Counted from the first letter of the stretch, positions 22,601 through 35,100 are shown. The stretch is 64,000 nucleotides of DNA from Hyparrhenia diplandra (GCA_015847255.1 JADLZK010007805.1:310001-374000), one strand, 5' to 3'. The notes: generated by a model from the sequence alone, not told the origin. Numbers and translations are program-made.

Positions 22601-23297
22601 AAGCCAACAATGAGGGATGTATATACACAGCGGGGGTTGCGTGGTTGGCTTGCAGGTGAGGGGGTCGCGTGGTGGTGGTGGCTGGAGACCTATGGCGTTG
22701 GGGGACGGTCCTCGTCTATGCCATCCCTCCCATTTGGACTTTGGCGGCGGCTGCGGCGTGGCGCCGAGGAAGGCTGGACTTCGGCGTGGTGCCGTGTTGG
22801 CTGGGGTGACGCAGCTTCGGCTGCTTGCGTGGCTGGCGCGTCGATCCTCTCTGGTATGGCCTCTGCTGGGGTGTGGCAACGACGAGTGGTCGTCGTTTTT
22901 CCTCTCGTGTGTGGGGAGCTGGTGGAGTTGGTGGTGGCGGCTGCTTCGTGTCGATGTCCCAATCCGACCAAGCGGTATTGATGGTTGCTCGGTTGATGCC
23001 CCCAATCCAACCGAGCAGAGCTTTCAGGTTTTTACTTTTTATTCCATCCGCCTGGTTCGACTAGTTGAGTTGTGTGAGTTATTGGTGTCAGGTGGTTGCT
23101 CGTGTCGATGACCCAATCTGACCGAGGGGTTGTGGCTTGTGTCGATGTCCCAATCCGGCCAAGTAAGGAGTTGAGTGGGTGCTAGTTGTGGCGTGAGTTG
23201 AGTTGACTTGGTACCTAGGTGTGCAGGCGGAGTAGGGTACCCTCCAAATTTATATGGTTTTTCTGGCCCGATTTCTAGTCAAAAAACTGGGCTGGCA
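22601..23297. other. GC-rich stretch with a scattered CCCAATCCGACC motif
   Basis: No recognised coding frame. CCCAATCYGRCC-like motifs preceded by GTCGATG occur near 22951, 23105 and 23139, with a weaker one near 22997. It ends at the solo LTR target site. Confidence 0.4.
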
Positions 23298-23302
23298 CTT
23301 GC

Positions 23303-25654
23303 TGAAAGGTCCCTTGTGGTTTTTGGTAATTGAGTGACAACATTAGGTGAACTAATATGTGTGATTGAGATAATACATAGGAGATTGGTTCACTCGTGAT
23401 GATGCAATGAAGGAGCTTATTGTATATGAGACATGACATGGAGTCATGTGACCGAGATGGTGAAGATCAAGACAAGGCTTGGCTTGATGGACCGGTTGCA
23501 AGTGTGAAGGGCAAGTCGAGGCAGTGAAGTGATGGACCACGAGGCGGTGAAGCTTGGGCAAGACTTGGCGCCGATGGACCGACGCAACGGTGAAGAGCAA
23601 GTGAGGTCAAGATCGATGGACCAAGAAGGTCATGTGATGATATGAAGTAGATCATATCATTCTTGATCATGTTGGTGCATGTGTTGTATCGACACTTGGA
23701 GATGGAGCGGAATGGAAATGCGCAAGGCAAAGGTATAACCTATAGGGCATTTCATTTCGCCGGTCATTGGTGCTTAGAGAAGTTTATGACCGGGTTTAGG
23801 ATAGATGGCCGTACTATCAAGAGGGGCAAACTTGTTTGCATATCGGTCATCTAGTGCCACTTGAGCGATCTAACTTTGTGACGTGTTAGGATCGAGTGGC
23901 GTGGTAAGAGCTAACCCGTCCTTTGAAATGATTGTGAAAATGCTAACACACATGCACATGGTGATGTACACTTGGTGGTGTTGGCACATTTGCAAAGGCG
24001 GTGATGGGTATGCAGGGTTCAGTTGGGTTTGGGAACCGCTCATCCTCCCGCCGAGTTTGCGAGGCGGGATTCGGCGCTTTTGAGAAAATGAATTGCTTAT
24101 TTTCTATTGCGTCGGATGCATCGTGGTGGTGAGAACTTGCTATTCCTCGTGCTCAAGTTGGTATACTTGTCGGGTAGCAAGTTGGAGCAAAGGCGATGGA
24201 GAAACGACGTTGTTTCGCAGCTCAAGCCTGACCGGACCCTGCGACCGGACTCGTGACCGGACGCATGACTCTGACCGGACGGTCCGGTCGGTGAGTCCGG
24301 TCAGGAATTCTAGAGAGCATGTTTTCGGGGTCGACTTCAGGGGATCGACCGGACACATGCATCGGAAGCATGGACCGGACGCTTGAGCAGCCGCGGGCGT
24401 GGGGCCAAGGACGTTGTTCTTTGTGACCGGACGCGCTGTTGGGGGCGACCGGACGCTTGATCGGACCCGCTGATGAGTCCGGTCGGTGCGTCCGGTCAAC
24501 GCGCAGAAACTGTGGTTTGAAGCACCAACGGCTCTATTTTGGATGGAGCCTATATATACTTGCTATAGTCGGGCATGGCTGGTTGCTGAGCACACTTGGG
24601 CCTTGGTGGCTTGTGTTGTGGTGCTAGAGAGCCCTTCCACTCACTCTAACTTGATAGTGTTCATCCGATTGAGTGAGTGAGCGATTCTAGTGTGATTGCT
24701 TTAAGAGATTGCATCGTGTGGCACTAGGTGATCGTGTTGCAAGCCGGTGTGCTTGTTGCTCTTGGAGGTTGCCACCTCCTAGATGGCTTGGTGGCAAGAG
24801 ACTTCGTGAAGCACACAAGGAAGATTGTGCGGTGCTCCGGAGGAGGATTTGTGAGAGGTTCGTGCTCACCTCGCGGGGATCGTGAAGAGCGACACTAGTA
24901 GAGCGTGTCATTGAGTTACCTCACTTGTGAGTGTGGGTTCGATCGCGGTGCCTTGAGAGGCTCACTTGAGAGTGGTGTCTTGTGGTGCCTTGCGGGGCGT
25001 GCCTAGAGAGGCAAGTGATTTGCGGATCACACCGAAGAACCATCTAAGTGAAACATCGACGGAACCACCCAAGGTATTGGTCGACACAACGAGGAGTAGG
25101 GGGAAGTTGGCAAGCTTCCCGATACCTCGGTAAAAATCACCGGTGTCAACTTGTCTACTCTTCTCGGTGGTTTGCATTCTCCAAATCACAAGCTTCGTAT
25201 TTACATTTATATATACATTGTGCTTGTGCTTGTGGAGTAGCTCTTGCAATTACTAGCTTGTGTAGCTTGTTTAGTTGCTTTGCTTAGTTTGTGTAGCTAA
25301 GTGAATTGAGCCTTTGGGTTAGGCGTGTGTCGTCTTGTCCATTGTGCATCTAGTGAGCTTAGGATTGGCTTTGTGCTTTTGCTCATTAGAATTGTGTAGG
25401 AGCTCCCCTTGTTTGAAGTACTAGTGCATAAGTTTGTGTGACCTTACAATAGAAACGGTTAGGAGCTCAAGCTAGGCTTATCACCTCATTTACTTTGTGT
25501 AGGATCTTTTGTGAGGTGATTTAGAGTCATAGCTAGAGGGGTGAAGTCTTGGCTAAACGAATAGTTTCAATTCCACATTATATATGTTTAGCCGGCGCAA
25601 TTAGTTTTAGAAAGGACTATTCACCCCCCCTCTAGTCCCCATCTCGACCCTACA
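23303..25654 (+). mobile_element. Solo LTR, 2352 bp, Copia-like
   Basis: Starts TGAAAGGTCC and ends GACCCTACA, with the perfect 5-bp duplication CTTGC at 23298-23302 and 25655-25659. There is no primer-binding site after it and no coding part, so it is a solo LTR left by LTR-LTR recombination. U3 carries a CCGGAC/GTCCGG-rich block at 24230-24500. A TATATAT box is at 24551-24557, and a C-run plus CTAG precedes the 3' end, as in the LTR at 1-1368. Copia is the likely superfamily, from the LTR style only. Confidence 0.9.
24551..24557 (+). promoter_or_regulatory. TATA box of the solo LTR
   Basis: TATATAT follows the CCGGAC-rich block and precedes a transcript-like leader. Confidence 0.5.
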
Positions 25655-25659
25655 CTTGC

Positions 25660-27650
25660 CTTTTTCTTTATTCGTCTAATAGAAATCGCGGCAAAGCTTT
25701 TGTCGTTCTTTCGAAAAAAATATACACAGCCTGCAGAGGAAGAAAGCAAAGCGGCTACTGGAACCTGCACGTACATTAGCACGAGATATACGACTCGCAA
25801 TCGACGATCGCTTTCGACGACGCACGAAGCAAGCCCACGTCAGTGGAGCCGCTCCAGCCCGGCCACGTCATCGCAAGCCGGCGTGCTATAAAGACCATGC
25901 TCCGCGCCCGCTGGACTCCAACGCCATCAAGGCGACCACTCCACTTTCGATGCTCGTTCCGCCGCCCAGCGTCGTGCCCGGCGTCTTTGGATAGCTTCGG
26001 CGACTTCGTCCACGTCGTCCGCCGCCGCGCCAACTTCTTTGGGCGCACAAGCCCGACGCTTGTCTTCGTTGCCTTCGGCTTGGTGTCACGCACCGCACAG
26101 CCTCGTCTTCGTCGCCTTTGGCTTGGTGTCACCGCCATTCGAATCGGGTTTTCACCCGATTTTCCGTAACCCCACGAGTCGGCCTCGACCTCTCGGGTCT
26201 TTGAGTCCTTGGATGTCGGCGGTGCCTCTCGTGCGTCCCCTCCTACAAGGCGTGGCTGCAGCCCAGTCCGAAGTCGCGGGACGGGCTAACGAGGTGAGGC
26301 ACCATGAGGGTCAATCGCGACCTTGCTCTTTGGAGCCGGCTTCAACCTCTCCCTATGTGACCCGGTCGGTCCTCTGGGGTCTTTGAGTCTTTGGATGTCG
26401 ATACGTAAGCCTCCCCCACCCGAGCCCATCACCCGACCATCAATCGCCGACCATGACTCTCGCTCTCCGGGCCCCGACCTTTCCCTATGTGACCGGCCCG
26501 GCCCACGGGGTCTTTGAGTCAGCTGGATGTCGGTACATAAGCCCCCTCCCCACGGGTCATATTGACTATCAATCGCCGACCACGACTTTGATCTCTGGAG
26601 CCGGCTTCAAACATGCGTCTTCGACATCTTCGGTTCGATGCCACGCCACCGCTTCGGCCCTCGACATCTTATTTCGGTGCCACGCATCGCACAGCCTCGT
26701 CTCCGACCTAATGATGCTCGGGGACTCGCCTCCGCCAATCTCCAACCAAGCTAAGTAAAGCTTTAATATTTTTTCTAAATATTTTTCAGACTTCGTATAC
26801 CTCCGTGATATACCTCGACTCAGTGTCACGCACCGTACAGCCTAGCCGAACAGCCACGTTCTCACTTGTGATTTTCCAGAGACGGCCCTGTCCTCGGCTT
26901 CCCCATACACGTGCATGAAGCTCTGCGCTCTCCGTTATGGGTGGTCGGCAGCGGTTCCTTGGCGACGCCGAGTGCTCCTACATGTGTCCGAGCTCCCTCT
27001 ATATGCGCTCACCCTCTATATGCATTTTACAATGCTGGGACTCACTCCCAACTCAACATCATGTGTTGTAAAAAAAACCGCTTAATTTTGCAGAAGCGGG
27101 TCCGATCGCCGCGCGGTTTTGCCCGGCCTCGCGGCCTTTTATTGCTCGGGGACTACAAAGATGACGCTCATTCCCGTCGTCCGCACCGCGCCGACCTACC
27201 GGACAGCCTCATCCTCGTCGCCTCGGCACGGAGTCACCCACCGGGTATTTACTGCCTAACGATACAGCTCGCTGAAGCTCTTCAGGCGCCCCACCAAAGG
27301 TGCAGATCACCCCCTCGACTTCGACATCAATGCAACGACCTCCAGCTCTGGCTTCTCGGCAAACTAGAGAACATGGCGCAATAGTTGTCACCGCCCCCGC
27401 ACATGTGTCTACATGAGCGAGAGGCAAGCCAATCGGTTGAAGATCCGGTTGCATCTCTCAAGAAGCCATTCACCCAATCACCGGGCAAGCAAATTATTCG
27501 TGGTCTACGTCGCGGCGGAGGCCCCTATTGAGGCCCCACATTGCACGGTCATCCACGACCAGTTTGTCTCGTTTAAGAAATTCAAATGTCATTGTTTTTT
27601 TTTTCGTGTGTGGAAGTGGGATGGGATAAATCTGACCAAAACTTAAAAAA
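25660..27650. other. GC-rich repeat region, LTR-like in style
   Basis: No convincing gene. The motif GGTCTTTGAGTC, followed by GGATGTCG, recurs near 26190, 26378 and 26509. CCCTATGTGACC recurs near 26349 and 26480, giving imperfect units of about 130 bp. GCACCGCACAGCC occurs several times. The wording is like LTRs of grass gypsy elements but no termini were found. Confidence 0.4.
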
Positions 27651-28760
27651 ATATAAAGTTAAATGAATCGTACCAGATATTGATTACAACAATATTCATT
27701 CTCTATACAAAAAAAATAGTTTAAGCTCATCTTCAAACATATATGTGCGGGAACATCATACACCGACTATCACTATCTAAGCCCGGAACATATGCACAGT
27801 TGACTAGTCCCTCCATTTCATAACAGAAATCCACGGTAGATATTCATGCACGGACCATGGAGGCACCAAGAAAAAATGGATGATAAGCGAGTAGTAAATG
27901 CCAACATATGCCCCCTGCTCAATTTGTGCATGTCCTCACACGCTTTTCAATCACCTCAGAACTACACCACACTGCCAAAGCCGTCACCTAAAATGTGCGG
28001 ACGACTATGAGGTTTCAGAGTTCGTGAACTAAGTGGCACATCCTATCAAGTTCATGGACTCTTTGTTGCATTTAACTTTTTGTTATAAACTTGATGCGAA
28101 TACGATTAAGTAAATAAAATCAAACCTCAAAGAGACACAAGATTTAACGTGGAAAACTCTCCGAATGCGGAAGAGTAAAACTACAGCGGCGCCCGGCCAG
28201 CGGACTCCTCAATACTCTAGAAGGGTACTTTGAGTGAAAACCCTAGAAGGGTACGTATATGTACCGTACCACTTTGCTCCGCCCCGGCCTTCGGCTTTCT
28301 ACGGGCCTCGCTCCGCTCCATCATAAGTCGCCAACCCCCATACGTAATTTAGAACATATTCAACACTTTTAATACAATCAAATCATAAAATGGCAACAAG
28401 GCCAAATCAACTTGTTTTTTTCGCACCATAAGTAACAATGTCACTTAATTACGCATGATACCACCTTAAAACCATAGTACAAATCATTGAGCCCTATGAT
28501 AAGTCACCAATAATTTATTAAACATAGAGTGAATTGCGGTGGTATATGCTTGGCTCATATAGCGCACACATGATTTTGTTGGGCGGCCGCATATATAGGA
28601 TAACAACAACAAGCGTATTATGTATAGTTTCGATTATCTTTGACACGGATGAGTATGTTCCCACCTTGAGCACAAAGAAACCCCGCCGGCTATGATGAAT
28701 GAGCAAGTTGCTATCGTAAATCAAACGGATCCGGTCAGTAGAATGTATAGTTCTACATGT
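27651..28760. other. AT-rich unassigned sequence
   Basis: No coding frame. 28130-28260 contains GATTTAACGTGGAAAAC, a phrase common in plant repeats, and a duplicated CTAGAAGGGTAC, but no element ends were found. Confidence 0.3.
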
Positions 28761-28765
28761 ATAAA

Positions 28766-29810
28766 TGTTGGAATTTAGATGATAAATGGGCTTGGCCCAA
28801 TAACAAATTCTGAAATTCCTAAAGAAATCTCAAATGCCCATTCATGAATATGGAAAGGAGGGAGTGGTGGAATCCTTTAGTACCACATTGCTTGTGAAAG
28901 GTGGAGAGGACCAACTTAATTATAGAAGTTGTTCCTACCTTCTCAAGTCTAGTGTGAGAAGGAGAAAGGGACCTCCACATGCGCCGCCGGGCGTGGCATG
29001 GCGCGCGGGGGCGCACGACATGCACATGAATGGTCCGCCGAAATCCGGCTCCCCCCTTGCGGGGTTGCGGTCTCGTTTTGCCGTTTTAGTTTTTGGTCTT
29101 TCGGTTTGCAGAGTTCTAAACGAATACGAACAGCAGAGTCCTAACCGGTTTAGATCGTGATTGTGTCACGAGGTCGGTCTACCCGGACTATATAAGCAGA
29201 CCACCGACCACGCTAAATGCATCCAATCCAAAGCTTAGGGTTTTACCTCTTCTCGCCGCTGCACCGCCCGTCACCAAGTCTCGGCCGATCGTTTGCGTGC
29301 ACCGACCGGGCGAAGCGGTGTCTCTGGAACCGTCGTCTTTGCGATCCCGCACCGAGAAGGCGAATAAGGTTTTTGGGAAGCGCTGTCCGCAAGAATCGCT
29401 CCCGATCTTCGCCACGGCTCGTCTTCGGGGAAGAACACGCGGAGACCGTCCGGAGCCATCTTCATCGACAACTTCTTTGACTTCTTCGGCCCGCCGATCG
29501 ATGGGACGGCGGTGACTGGAGGACCTCGGCATCGCTTTCGGGGAACCTCTCCATTACGTTGTCCTCAACGTCAGCCATGTATTCTCGAGATCCAATCTTT
29601 ATGTTAGTTATGTTCAATCTATCCAATCTATCTGGTGTGCTAGTTGTGCTTACACCTGTTGCCATGATCTATGATATGCGTTTATGCTATGCTATGATCA
29701 GTGATATGCTTTTATGCTATGCTAGTATGTTTGACATGCTTTATCTAGTAGATCTATTTATCATGATTTATTTTATGGAGTTAATCTAGAAATTGCCTAA
29801 TATCTCAACA
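28766..29810 (+). mobile_element. Solo LTR, 1045 bp, Copia-like
   Basis: Starts TGTTGGAATTT and ends ATCTCAACA with the perfect 5-bp duplication ATAAA at 28761-28765 and 29811-29815. TATATAAG at 29189-29196 is the likely core promoter, followed by AGGGTTTT-type leader. No internal domain remains, so it is a solo LTR. Confidence 0.92.
29189..29196 (+). promoter_or_regulatory. TATA box of the 1045-bp solo LTR
   Basis: TATATAAG is followed about 30 bases later by the expected start of R. Confidence 0.6.
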
Positions 29811-29815
29811 ATAAA

Positions 29816-30150
29816 CAGTAGAAAGTAACTTCGGTTGTGCAGTCACAGCTTGTAGCACAGCCTCCAAAACATTTGTACACTATGTGCATCTTGAGGTCGG
29901 GAGTGATTTCAACATGATTGTATCATCCTACGGCCTGTTTATTTCAGAAATCAAGAATCATATTCGCTTCAGATCGTAAATGAAGTTGTTGTTCTTTGGT
30001 GAAGCTTGGTAGCAGCGAGGCTCCCCACAAGGACCTTTATGTGCTCGGACTCGCGAGAAAACAATGTAGAATATTGGGGCACATGGAAAACGATGAATCT
30101 CACGTTCTATTACTTAGTCTCTTTTCATATCTTACCCGCTAAATCTGATA
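29816..30150. other. Short unassigned stretch between the solo LTR and the LINE
   Basis: 335 bases without a recognisable gene or repeat. Confidence 0.4.
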
Positions 30151-30386
30151 TAAGCCTTCCCTTACAACAACAACAACAACATAGCCTTTAGTCCCAAGCT
30201 AGTTAGGGTAGGCTAGAGATGAAACTCATATGAAACAAGTATAAAGAACCACACACACAAAGGCATAAGATAAAAAGGTAAAGATGGTAGATAGAAAAAA
30301 GAAACAAAAGCCACGGTTCGGGTAGGCGATAGGCTGGTCACCATGCGCTTCTATCCATAGCTAAATCCTTAAAGATATTCCACTCC

Positions 30387-30866
30387 TTAAGGTCTCTCTT
30401 GACCGACTCGTCCCCAAGTCGGTTTATGTCGATCTCTACCTCTCTTTACATTATCTACCCGCTCTAAAATGCCACTATGCACTGGCGTCTCACGAGTCCT
30501 CCATTGAACATGTCCAAACCATCTCACCCGATGTTGAATCAATTTCTCTTCGATAGGAGCCACCCCGACCCTATCCCGAATCTCTTTATTCTCGAACTCT
30601 ATCCCTTCTAGTATGCCACGCAAAACCAACGCAATATACGCATCTCGCCACGCTCGTAATTTGGACATGTCGCCCTTTTATAGGCCAACATTCAAGACCA
30701 TATAGTATCGCCAGGCAACTCGCCGTTCTATAGAATTTCCCTTTCAGCTTTTGTGGCACCCTCTTGTCACAGAGGATGCCAGAAGCTTGACGCGACTTTA
30801 GCCAACCTGTTGCGATTCTATGTCTAACATCTTCACCAATGTTGCCATCCTTCTGTAGCATAGATC
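30387..30866 (-). pseudogene. LINE C-terminal region
   Basis: Contains RIATGWLKSRQASGILCDK, VPQKLKGKFYRTA, LYGLECWPIKGRHVQ, then in another frame VGVAPIEEKLIQHRVRWFGH and VDNVKRGRDRHKPTW, the standard C-terminal order of plant RTE proteins. Confidence 0.88.
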
Positions 30867-31776
30867 CTAAATACCAAAAAGTATCCTCTTTGCCACCACT
30901 TGTCCATCAAGGCTAATGTTCCCATCCTCATGCCTAGTCGGGCTGAAGTCGCACATCATGTACTCGGTCTTGGTCCTACTCGGGTCGAACCCTTTTGACT
31001 CTAGCATGTGCCTCCACGGCTCCAACTTCCTATTTACCTCTGCTCTACTCTCGTCCACTAGCACCACATCATCCGCAAAGAGGATACACCAAGGGATATC
31101 ACCTTGTATATCCATTGTGACCTCATCCATCACCAAAATAAATAAATAAATAAAGACTCAGTGTTGACCCCTGATGTAGTCCTATGTTAATTGGAAAGTC
31201 ACTGGTATCGCCATCACATGTTCGAACACATGTCGTCACATCCTTTTACATATCCTTGATGAGGGTAATGTACTTAGTTAGGACTTTGTGTATTTCCAGG
31301 GCCCACCACATGACGTTTCTCGGTACTTTGTCATACGCCTTCTCGAGGTCAACAAAGACCATGTGCAAGTCCTTCTGCACCCTAAATCTCTCCATCAACT
31401 GTCGTACTAAGAAAATCGCCTCCATGGTCGACCTCCCGGGCATGAATCAAAATTGGTTTTGGGTCACACTTGTCAACCTTCTTAGGCGATGCTTGATAAC
31501 CCTCTCCCAAAGCTTCATCGTATGGCTCATTAGCTTAATCCCACGGTAATTAGTACAGGTTTGAACATCTCCCTTGTTCTTGAAGATGGGTACTAATATA
31601 CTTCTCCTCCATTCTTCAAGCATCTTGGTTGGACCGAAAAATTAGGTTGAAAAGCTTAGTTAGCCATATTACCGCTCTCGCACCCGGACACATCTCACAC
31701 CTCAATGGGCATGCCATCGGGGCCCATCACTTTACCTCGTTCATCCTCTTCAAAACCTCCCCCTGGTTTACGCTTC
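30867..31776 (-). pseudogene. LINE reverse transcriptase core
   Basis: 31443-31246 holds PGRSTMEAIFLVRQLMERF, DLEKAYDKVPRNVMWWAL and KYITLIKDM. 31136-30867 holds DEVTMDIQGDIPWCILFADD with the catalytic FADD at about 31079-31068, then SRAEVNRKLE and SKGFDPSRTKTEYM. The two parts are in different frames and the region between is shortened and broken. Confidence 0.9.
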
Positions 31777-32532
31777 CTAAATTCTCCTCACAAAGCATCT
31801 CGCGGTATCGTCAAATGAGTCATCCAACTCAAAGGTAGGACTATCATTCTCCCCATTAAACAATTTATCAAAGTACTCTCGCCATCTGTTCTTGATCTCC
31901 TCCTCCTTTAGCAGAAGTCGATCTGTCCCATCCTTGATGCATTTGATTTGGTTTATGTCCCTTGTCTTCCTCTCACGTATCCTAGCGATCCTATAAATGT
32001 CCTTCTCCCCTTCCTTCGTCCCTAGCCATTGATAAAGGTCATCAAAAGCTTGACCCTTTGCTACACTCACAGCTCGCTTTGCAGCCCTCTTCGCTATTCT
32101 ATAGCCCTCGATGTTGGCTGCACTCCTATCAAGATGGAGGCGCTTGAAACACTCCTCCTTAATAGCCCTTTGCACCTCATCATTCCACCACAAGGTATCT
32201 TTCGCTTCCTGCTTGCCTCCCCTACTCACACCTAGCACTTCTGAGGTCACCTTCCGAACACATGTTGCCACCTTCAGCCACATACCGTTTGCATCTTCTC
32301 CTTCTTCCCAAGGTCCCTCTCCTAGCATCCTCTCCTTAAACGTTTGAGCCACTTCCCCTCTAAGCTTCCACCACTTCATTCTCGTAGTCTTGGCAAGTTT
32401 ACCCCGGTTGGCATGCACCCGGAAACGAAAGTCCGCAACCACAAGCTTGTGTTGAGGGACAACACACTCCCCAAGTATCACCTTACAATCTAAAGAAGCG
32501 TCTATCCTCCCTCCTTGCAAGGATAAAGTCAA
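31777..32532 (-). pseudogene. LINE linker between endonuclease and reverse transcriptase
   Basis: A 251-codon frame with DCKVILGECVVPQHKLVV, KWWKLRGEVAQTFKERML, LWWNDEVQRAIKEECFKRL and WREYFDKLFNGEN, all typical of plant RTE proteins just upstream of the RT. It is the longest surviving piece of this LINE. Confidence 0.9.
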
Positions 32533-32563
32533 CGGCTTGAGTGTTGTCCACTATGAAAGGTCA

Positions 32564-33150
32564 CTAAATGGGATTCCCTCTTCCGAAAAGGGTATTCGCT
32601 ACCAGCAAGTCGTTGGCCAACGCAAAATTCAAAACATCCTCCCCCTCTTCGTTCCTACTCCCATACCCGAAGCCCCCATTCACTTCCTCAAACCCTACAT
32701 TAGTCGCACCCACATGGCCATTGAGGTCTCCTCCTATGAAGAGTTTCTCTCTGATAGGCACAGTACTAACCATGCTATCTAGGTCCTCCCAAAATTGACT
32801 CTTGGCGCTCTCACTAAGACCTACCCGAGGGGCATAGGCACTGATCACATTCAGAGCCAAATCTCCAACGACCAATCGGACTAGGATAATTCGATCACCT
32901 TGCCTCCTAACGCCTACGTATCCATCCTTAAGGCTCCTATCTATCAAGATACCTACACCATTCCCGTCCGATGTTGTCCCCTGTGTACCAAAGCTTGAAG
33001 CCGCACCCTCCACCTCTTTTCGCCTTTCCGGCCCTTCTATTTGGTCTCCGAACGTATAGAATATTTACACGCCTCCTAGTTCTTTGCATCGGCTAGCTCT
33101 CTTAGCTTACCCGTTAGGGACCCTACGTTCCAACTACCTAGACGAATCCT
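32564..33150 (-). pseudogene. LINE endonuclease domain
   Basis: The minus frame from about 33150 begins with RLGSWNVGSLTGKLREL, the N-terminal motif of the AP-endonuclease fold, and continues after stops and a frameshift with NGVGILIDRSLKDG, LNVISAYAPRVGL, LFIGGDLNGHVG and GFGYGSRNEEGEDVLNF. The domain nicks target DNA to prime reverse transcription. Stops near 33090 break it. Confidence 0.85.
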
Positions 33151-33196
33151 AGTTGGCTCGGCTAACTTCCTTACCCTTCGCACCTATCGAGGGAAG

Positions 33197-33392
33197 TGCG
33201 AAGACCCTTGCTCATTTATCACTACACCCGGGCGCAGATGTAGCGCGTCACTAAGGTTGCGACGACCCGACCCTTGCTCACTTATCATCGTACCCAGATC
33301 ACAATACGACGCGCCACTAAGGGGATGGCGACCCGGCCCTTGCTCATTTATCACTACACCCAGACTCGATGTAGCCACATTGCTAAGAGGGT
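33197..33392 (-). repeat. Three ~66-bp tandem units at the LINE 5' end
   Basis: CCCTTGCTC begins at 33205, 33271 and 33337, each followed by a related 50-60 bp stretch. They lie exactly at the element's 5' end, so they are probable 5' UTR monomers that carry or boost the promoter. Confidence 0.75.
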
Positions 33393-33406
33393 TAAGCCTT
33401 CCCTTA

Positions 33407-34270
33407 ACATTTAGAAATTGGTGGAATATCAAATTCTAAGTCGAAGAATAAGTCGAAGAATCGTGGCAATAGGAGATGCATTGTAAGACCGAAATCATCG
33501 AGTGTGCCGACCACCCCTCCCCATGCGCTTTGTGGCCCAATTTCATGTTTCCGACCAACCCTAGCCCAGTGCGCTTGTTGCTTCTTTGCTTGTGGCCACC
33601 CCACCCCTCCTACGCGGCCAAAGACCGACACGGCCCATGTGCAAGGTGAAGACACACTCCCACCGAACAGGAAAGAAGGAAAGTGCGGCCCAATTCAATT
33701 TGAAACTATCGACCATTCAATAGATGCTCACGGGTTTGAGCCACGCACGTCATTGACCATTCATAAAGAAAAGGTACATTACATGTTTCTTATTATTTTT
33801 GTTTCATTTTTTCTATTTATTTTTTTTTTCTTCCGTTAGTTCTCTATAGTATTTACTTTTTATTTCTTTTTTTTTTTCCTTCTCTTTTATTTTCCTTTTC
33901 GTCCTTTTTTTTCTTTTTTAAGTTTATGTGATTTTTATTTTACATTCGTTTTCCTTTTATATTTTTTATCTAATTCATTTTTACTTTCTTACTTTTTTTT
34001 TATTTTTTCTTATCCGATGGTTTATTATTATTACTACTTTATTATAGTGTTTTTTTTTCCATTGACGCCCATGCACGTACGTGCATGTGTAAATAGGTGG
34101 TTTGTACTAGTTGTGTTTTTTCTTTTTCTATTTCTTTTTATTTTATTTTATGCATTTATGTTTTTATTTATTTCTTTGTTTATTTTTTTATTTTGTTTTA
34201 TTATTTTGTTTTTTTAAGATTTGTGCATTGTATACACTTTTTTTAAGACTTATTCCTTGCATATTTTTTT
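33407..34270. other. Unassigned sequence turning into T-rich DNA
   Basis: 33407-33780 is mixed and gene-free. 33790-34270 is very T-rich on the plus strand with many TTTTATTT runs. Hydrophobic frames here are composition effects. Confidence 0.5.
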
Positions 34271-34279
34271 ACTTCTCTA

Positions 34280-34860
34280 AAATGTACACATGTGATATTC
34301 CTATATTACTTATGAAATATCCATTAATATATTTTTGCTTGTTCATGTAGTACATGTGATGTTTCTACAGTACACATATGATGTTTCTTATTATATTTTA
34401 TTATATTCACATAGTACGCATGTGATGGTCCTATAGTATATATGTGATGTTCTATGATATATCTTATGATGTTCCTATAGTGATGTTCTATAATATATCT
34501 TTTTATGTTCCTATAGGACATATGTGATGTCTGTGATATATCTTTTTTGATGTTCCTATAATACATATATGTTGTTTTGTGATATATCTTTTGATATATC
34601 TTTTTGATGTCGTATACTACATATGTGATGTTCTCGTGATATATCTTTTGATGTTTCTATATTACATATGTGATGTTTCGGGATATTTTTTTGATGCTCC
34701 TATAGTACATATGTGATGTTCTCTATGTTTTCTATAGTACATATGTGATGTTACGTGATACATCTTTTGATGTTCCTATAATACATATGTGATGTTCGTC
34801 ATATATCATTTTATGTTCGTGTATTGTTAGTTTGATGTTCTACGATATATTTTGATATTT
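34280..34860 (+). repeat. AT-rich minisatellite
   Basis: Degenerate tandem units built from TACATATGTGATGTTC, GTGATATATCTTTT and GATGTTCCTATA recur through the segment with variable spacing of roughly 45-60 bp. Confidence 0.85.
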
Positions 34861-35100
34861 GGAAGTATATATCGAAGTTCTTAGATATAGTTATAGTCCA
34901 TGAGTATTTAATACTTTTTTTTTCTTGACTTTCTTTTTTTTCTTGACTTAAAATGGTCTTTTGCATGCGAGTGCGCTTGCTATTTAGGCATACAAAGTGG
35001 GTATATAGAAACAAAAAGAAGCTAGCACCTTCTAATCTTCAATGCGATCTGATTGCCATGCATGGGTCAAGTTCACGTGAGCTATAAGAAGTAAGCTATT
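34861..35100. other. AT-rich flank of the short gypsy element
   Basis: Two copies of TTTTTTTTCTTGACTT-like sequence near 34917 and 34937; otherwise featureless. Confidence 0.3.

Larger units (their letters stand above)
30165..33392 (-). mobile_element. RTE-type LINE, near full length
   Basis: 3228 bp, bounded by the 14-bp duplication TAAGCCTTCCCTTA at 30151-30164 and 33393-33406. On the minus strand it runs from 5' repeats through endonuclease, linker, reverse transcriptase and C-terminal parts to a 3' tail of (TTG)n repeats, the usual end of plant RTE elements. Frames are interrupted by indels and stops, so it is inactive. It has no LTRs. Confidence 0.95.

Noticed and set aside
26569..27384. 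Frames in the GC-rich repeat region as a gene
   Set aside because: They overlap ~130-bp imperfect tandem repeats and lack any recognised motif.
34017..34350. Hydrophobic frames resembling membrane proteins
   Set aside because: Phe/Leu-rich translation of a T-rich tract; no start context or homology.
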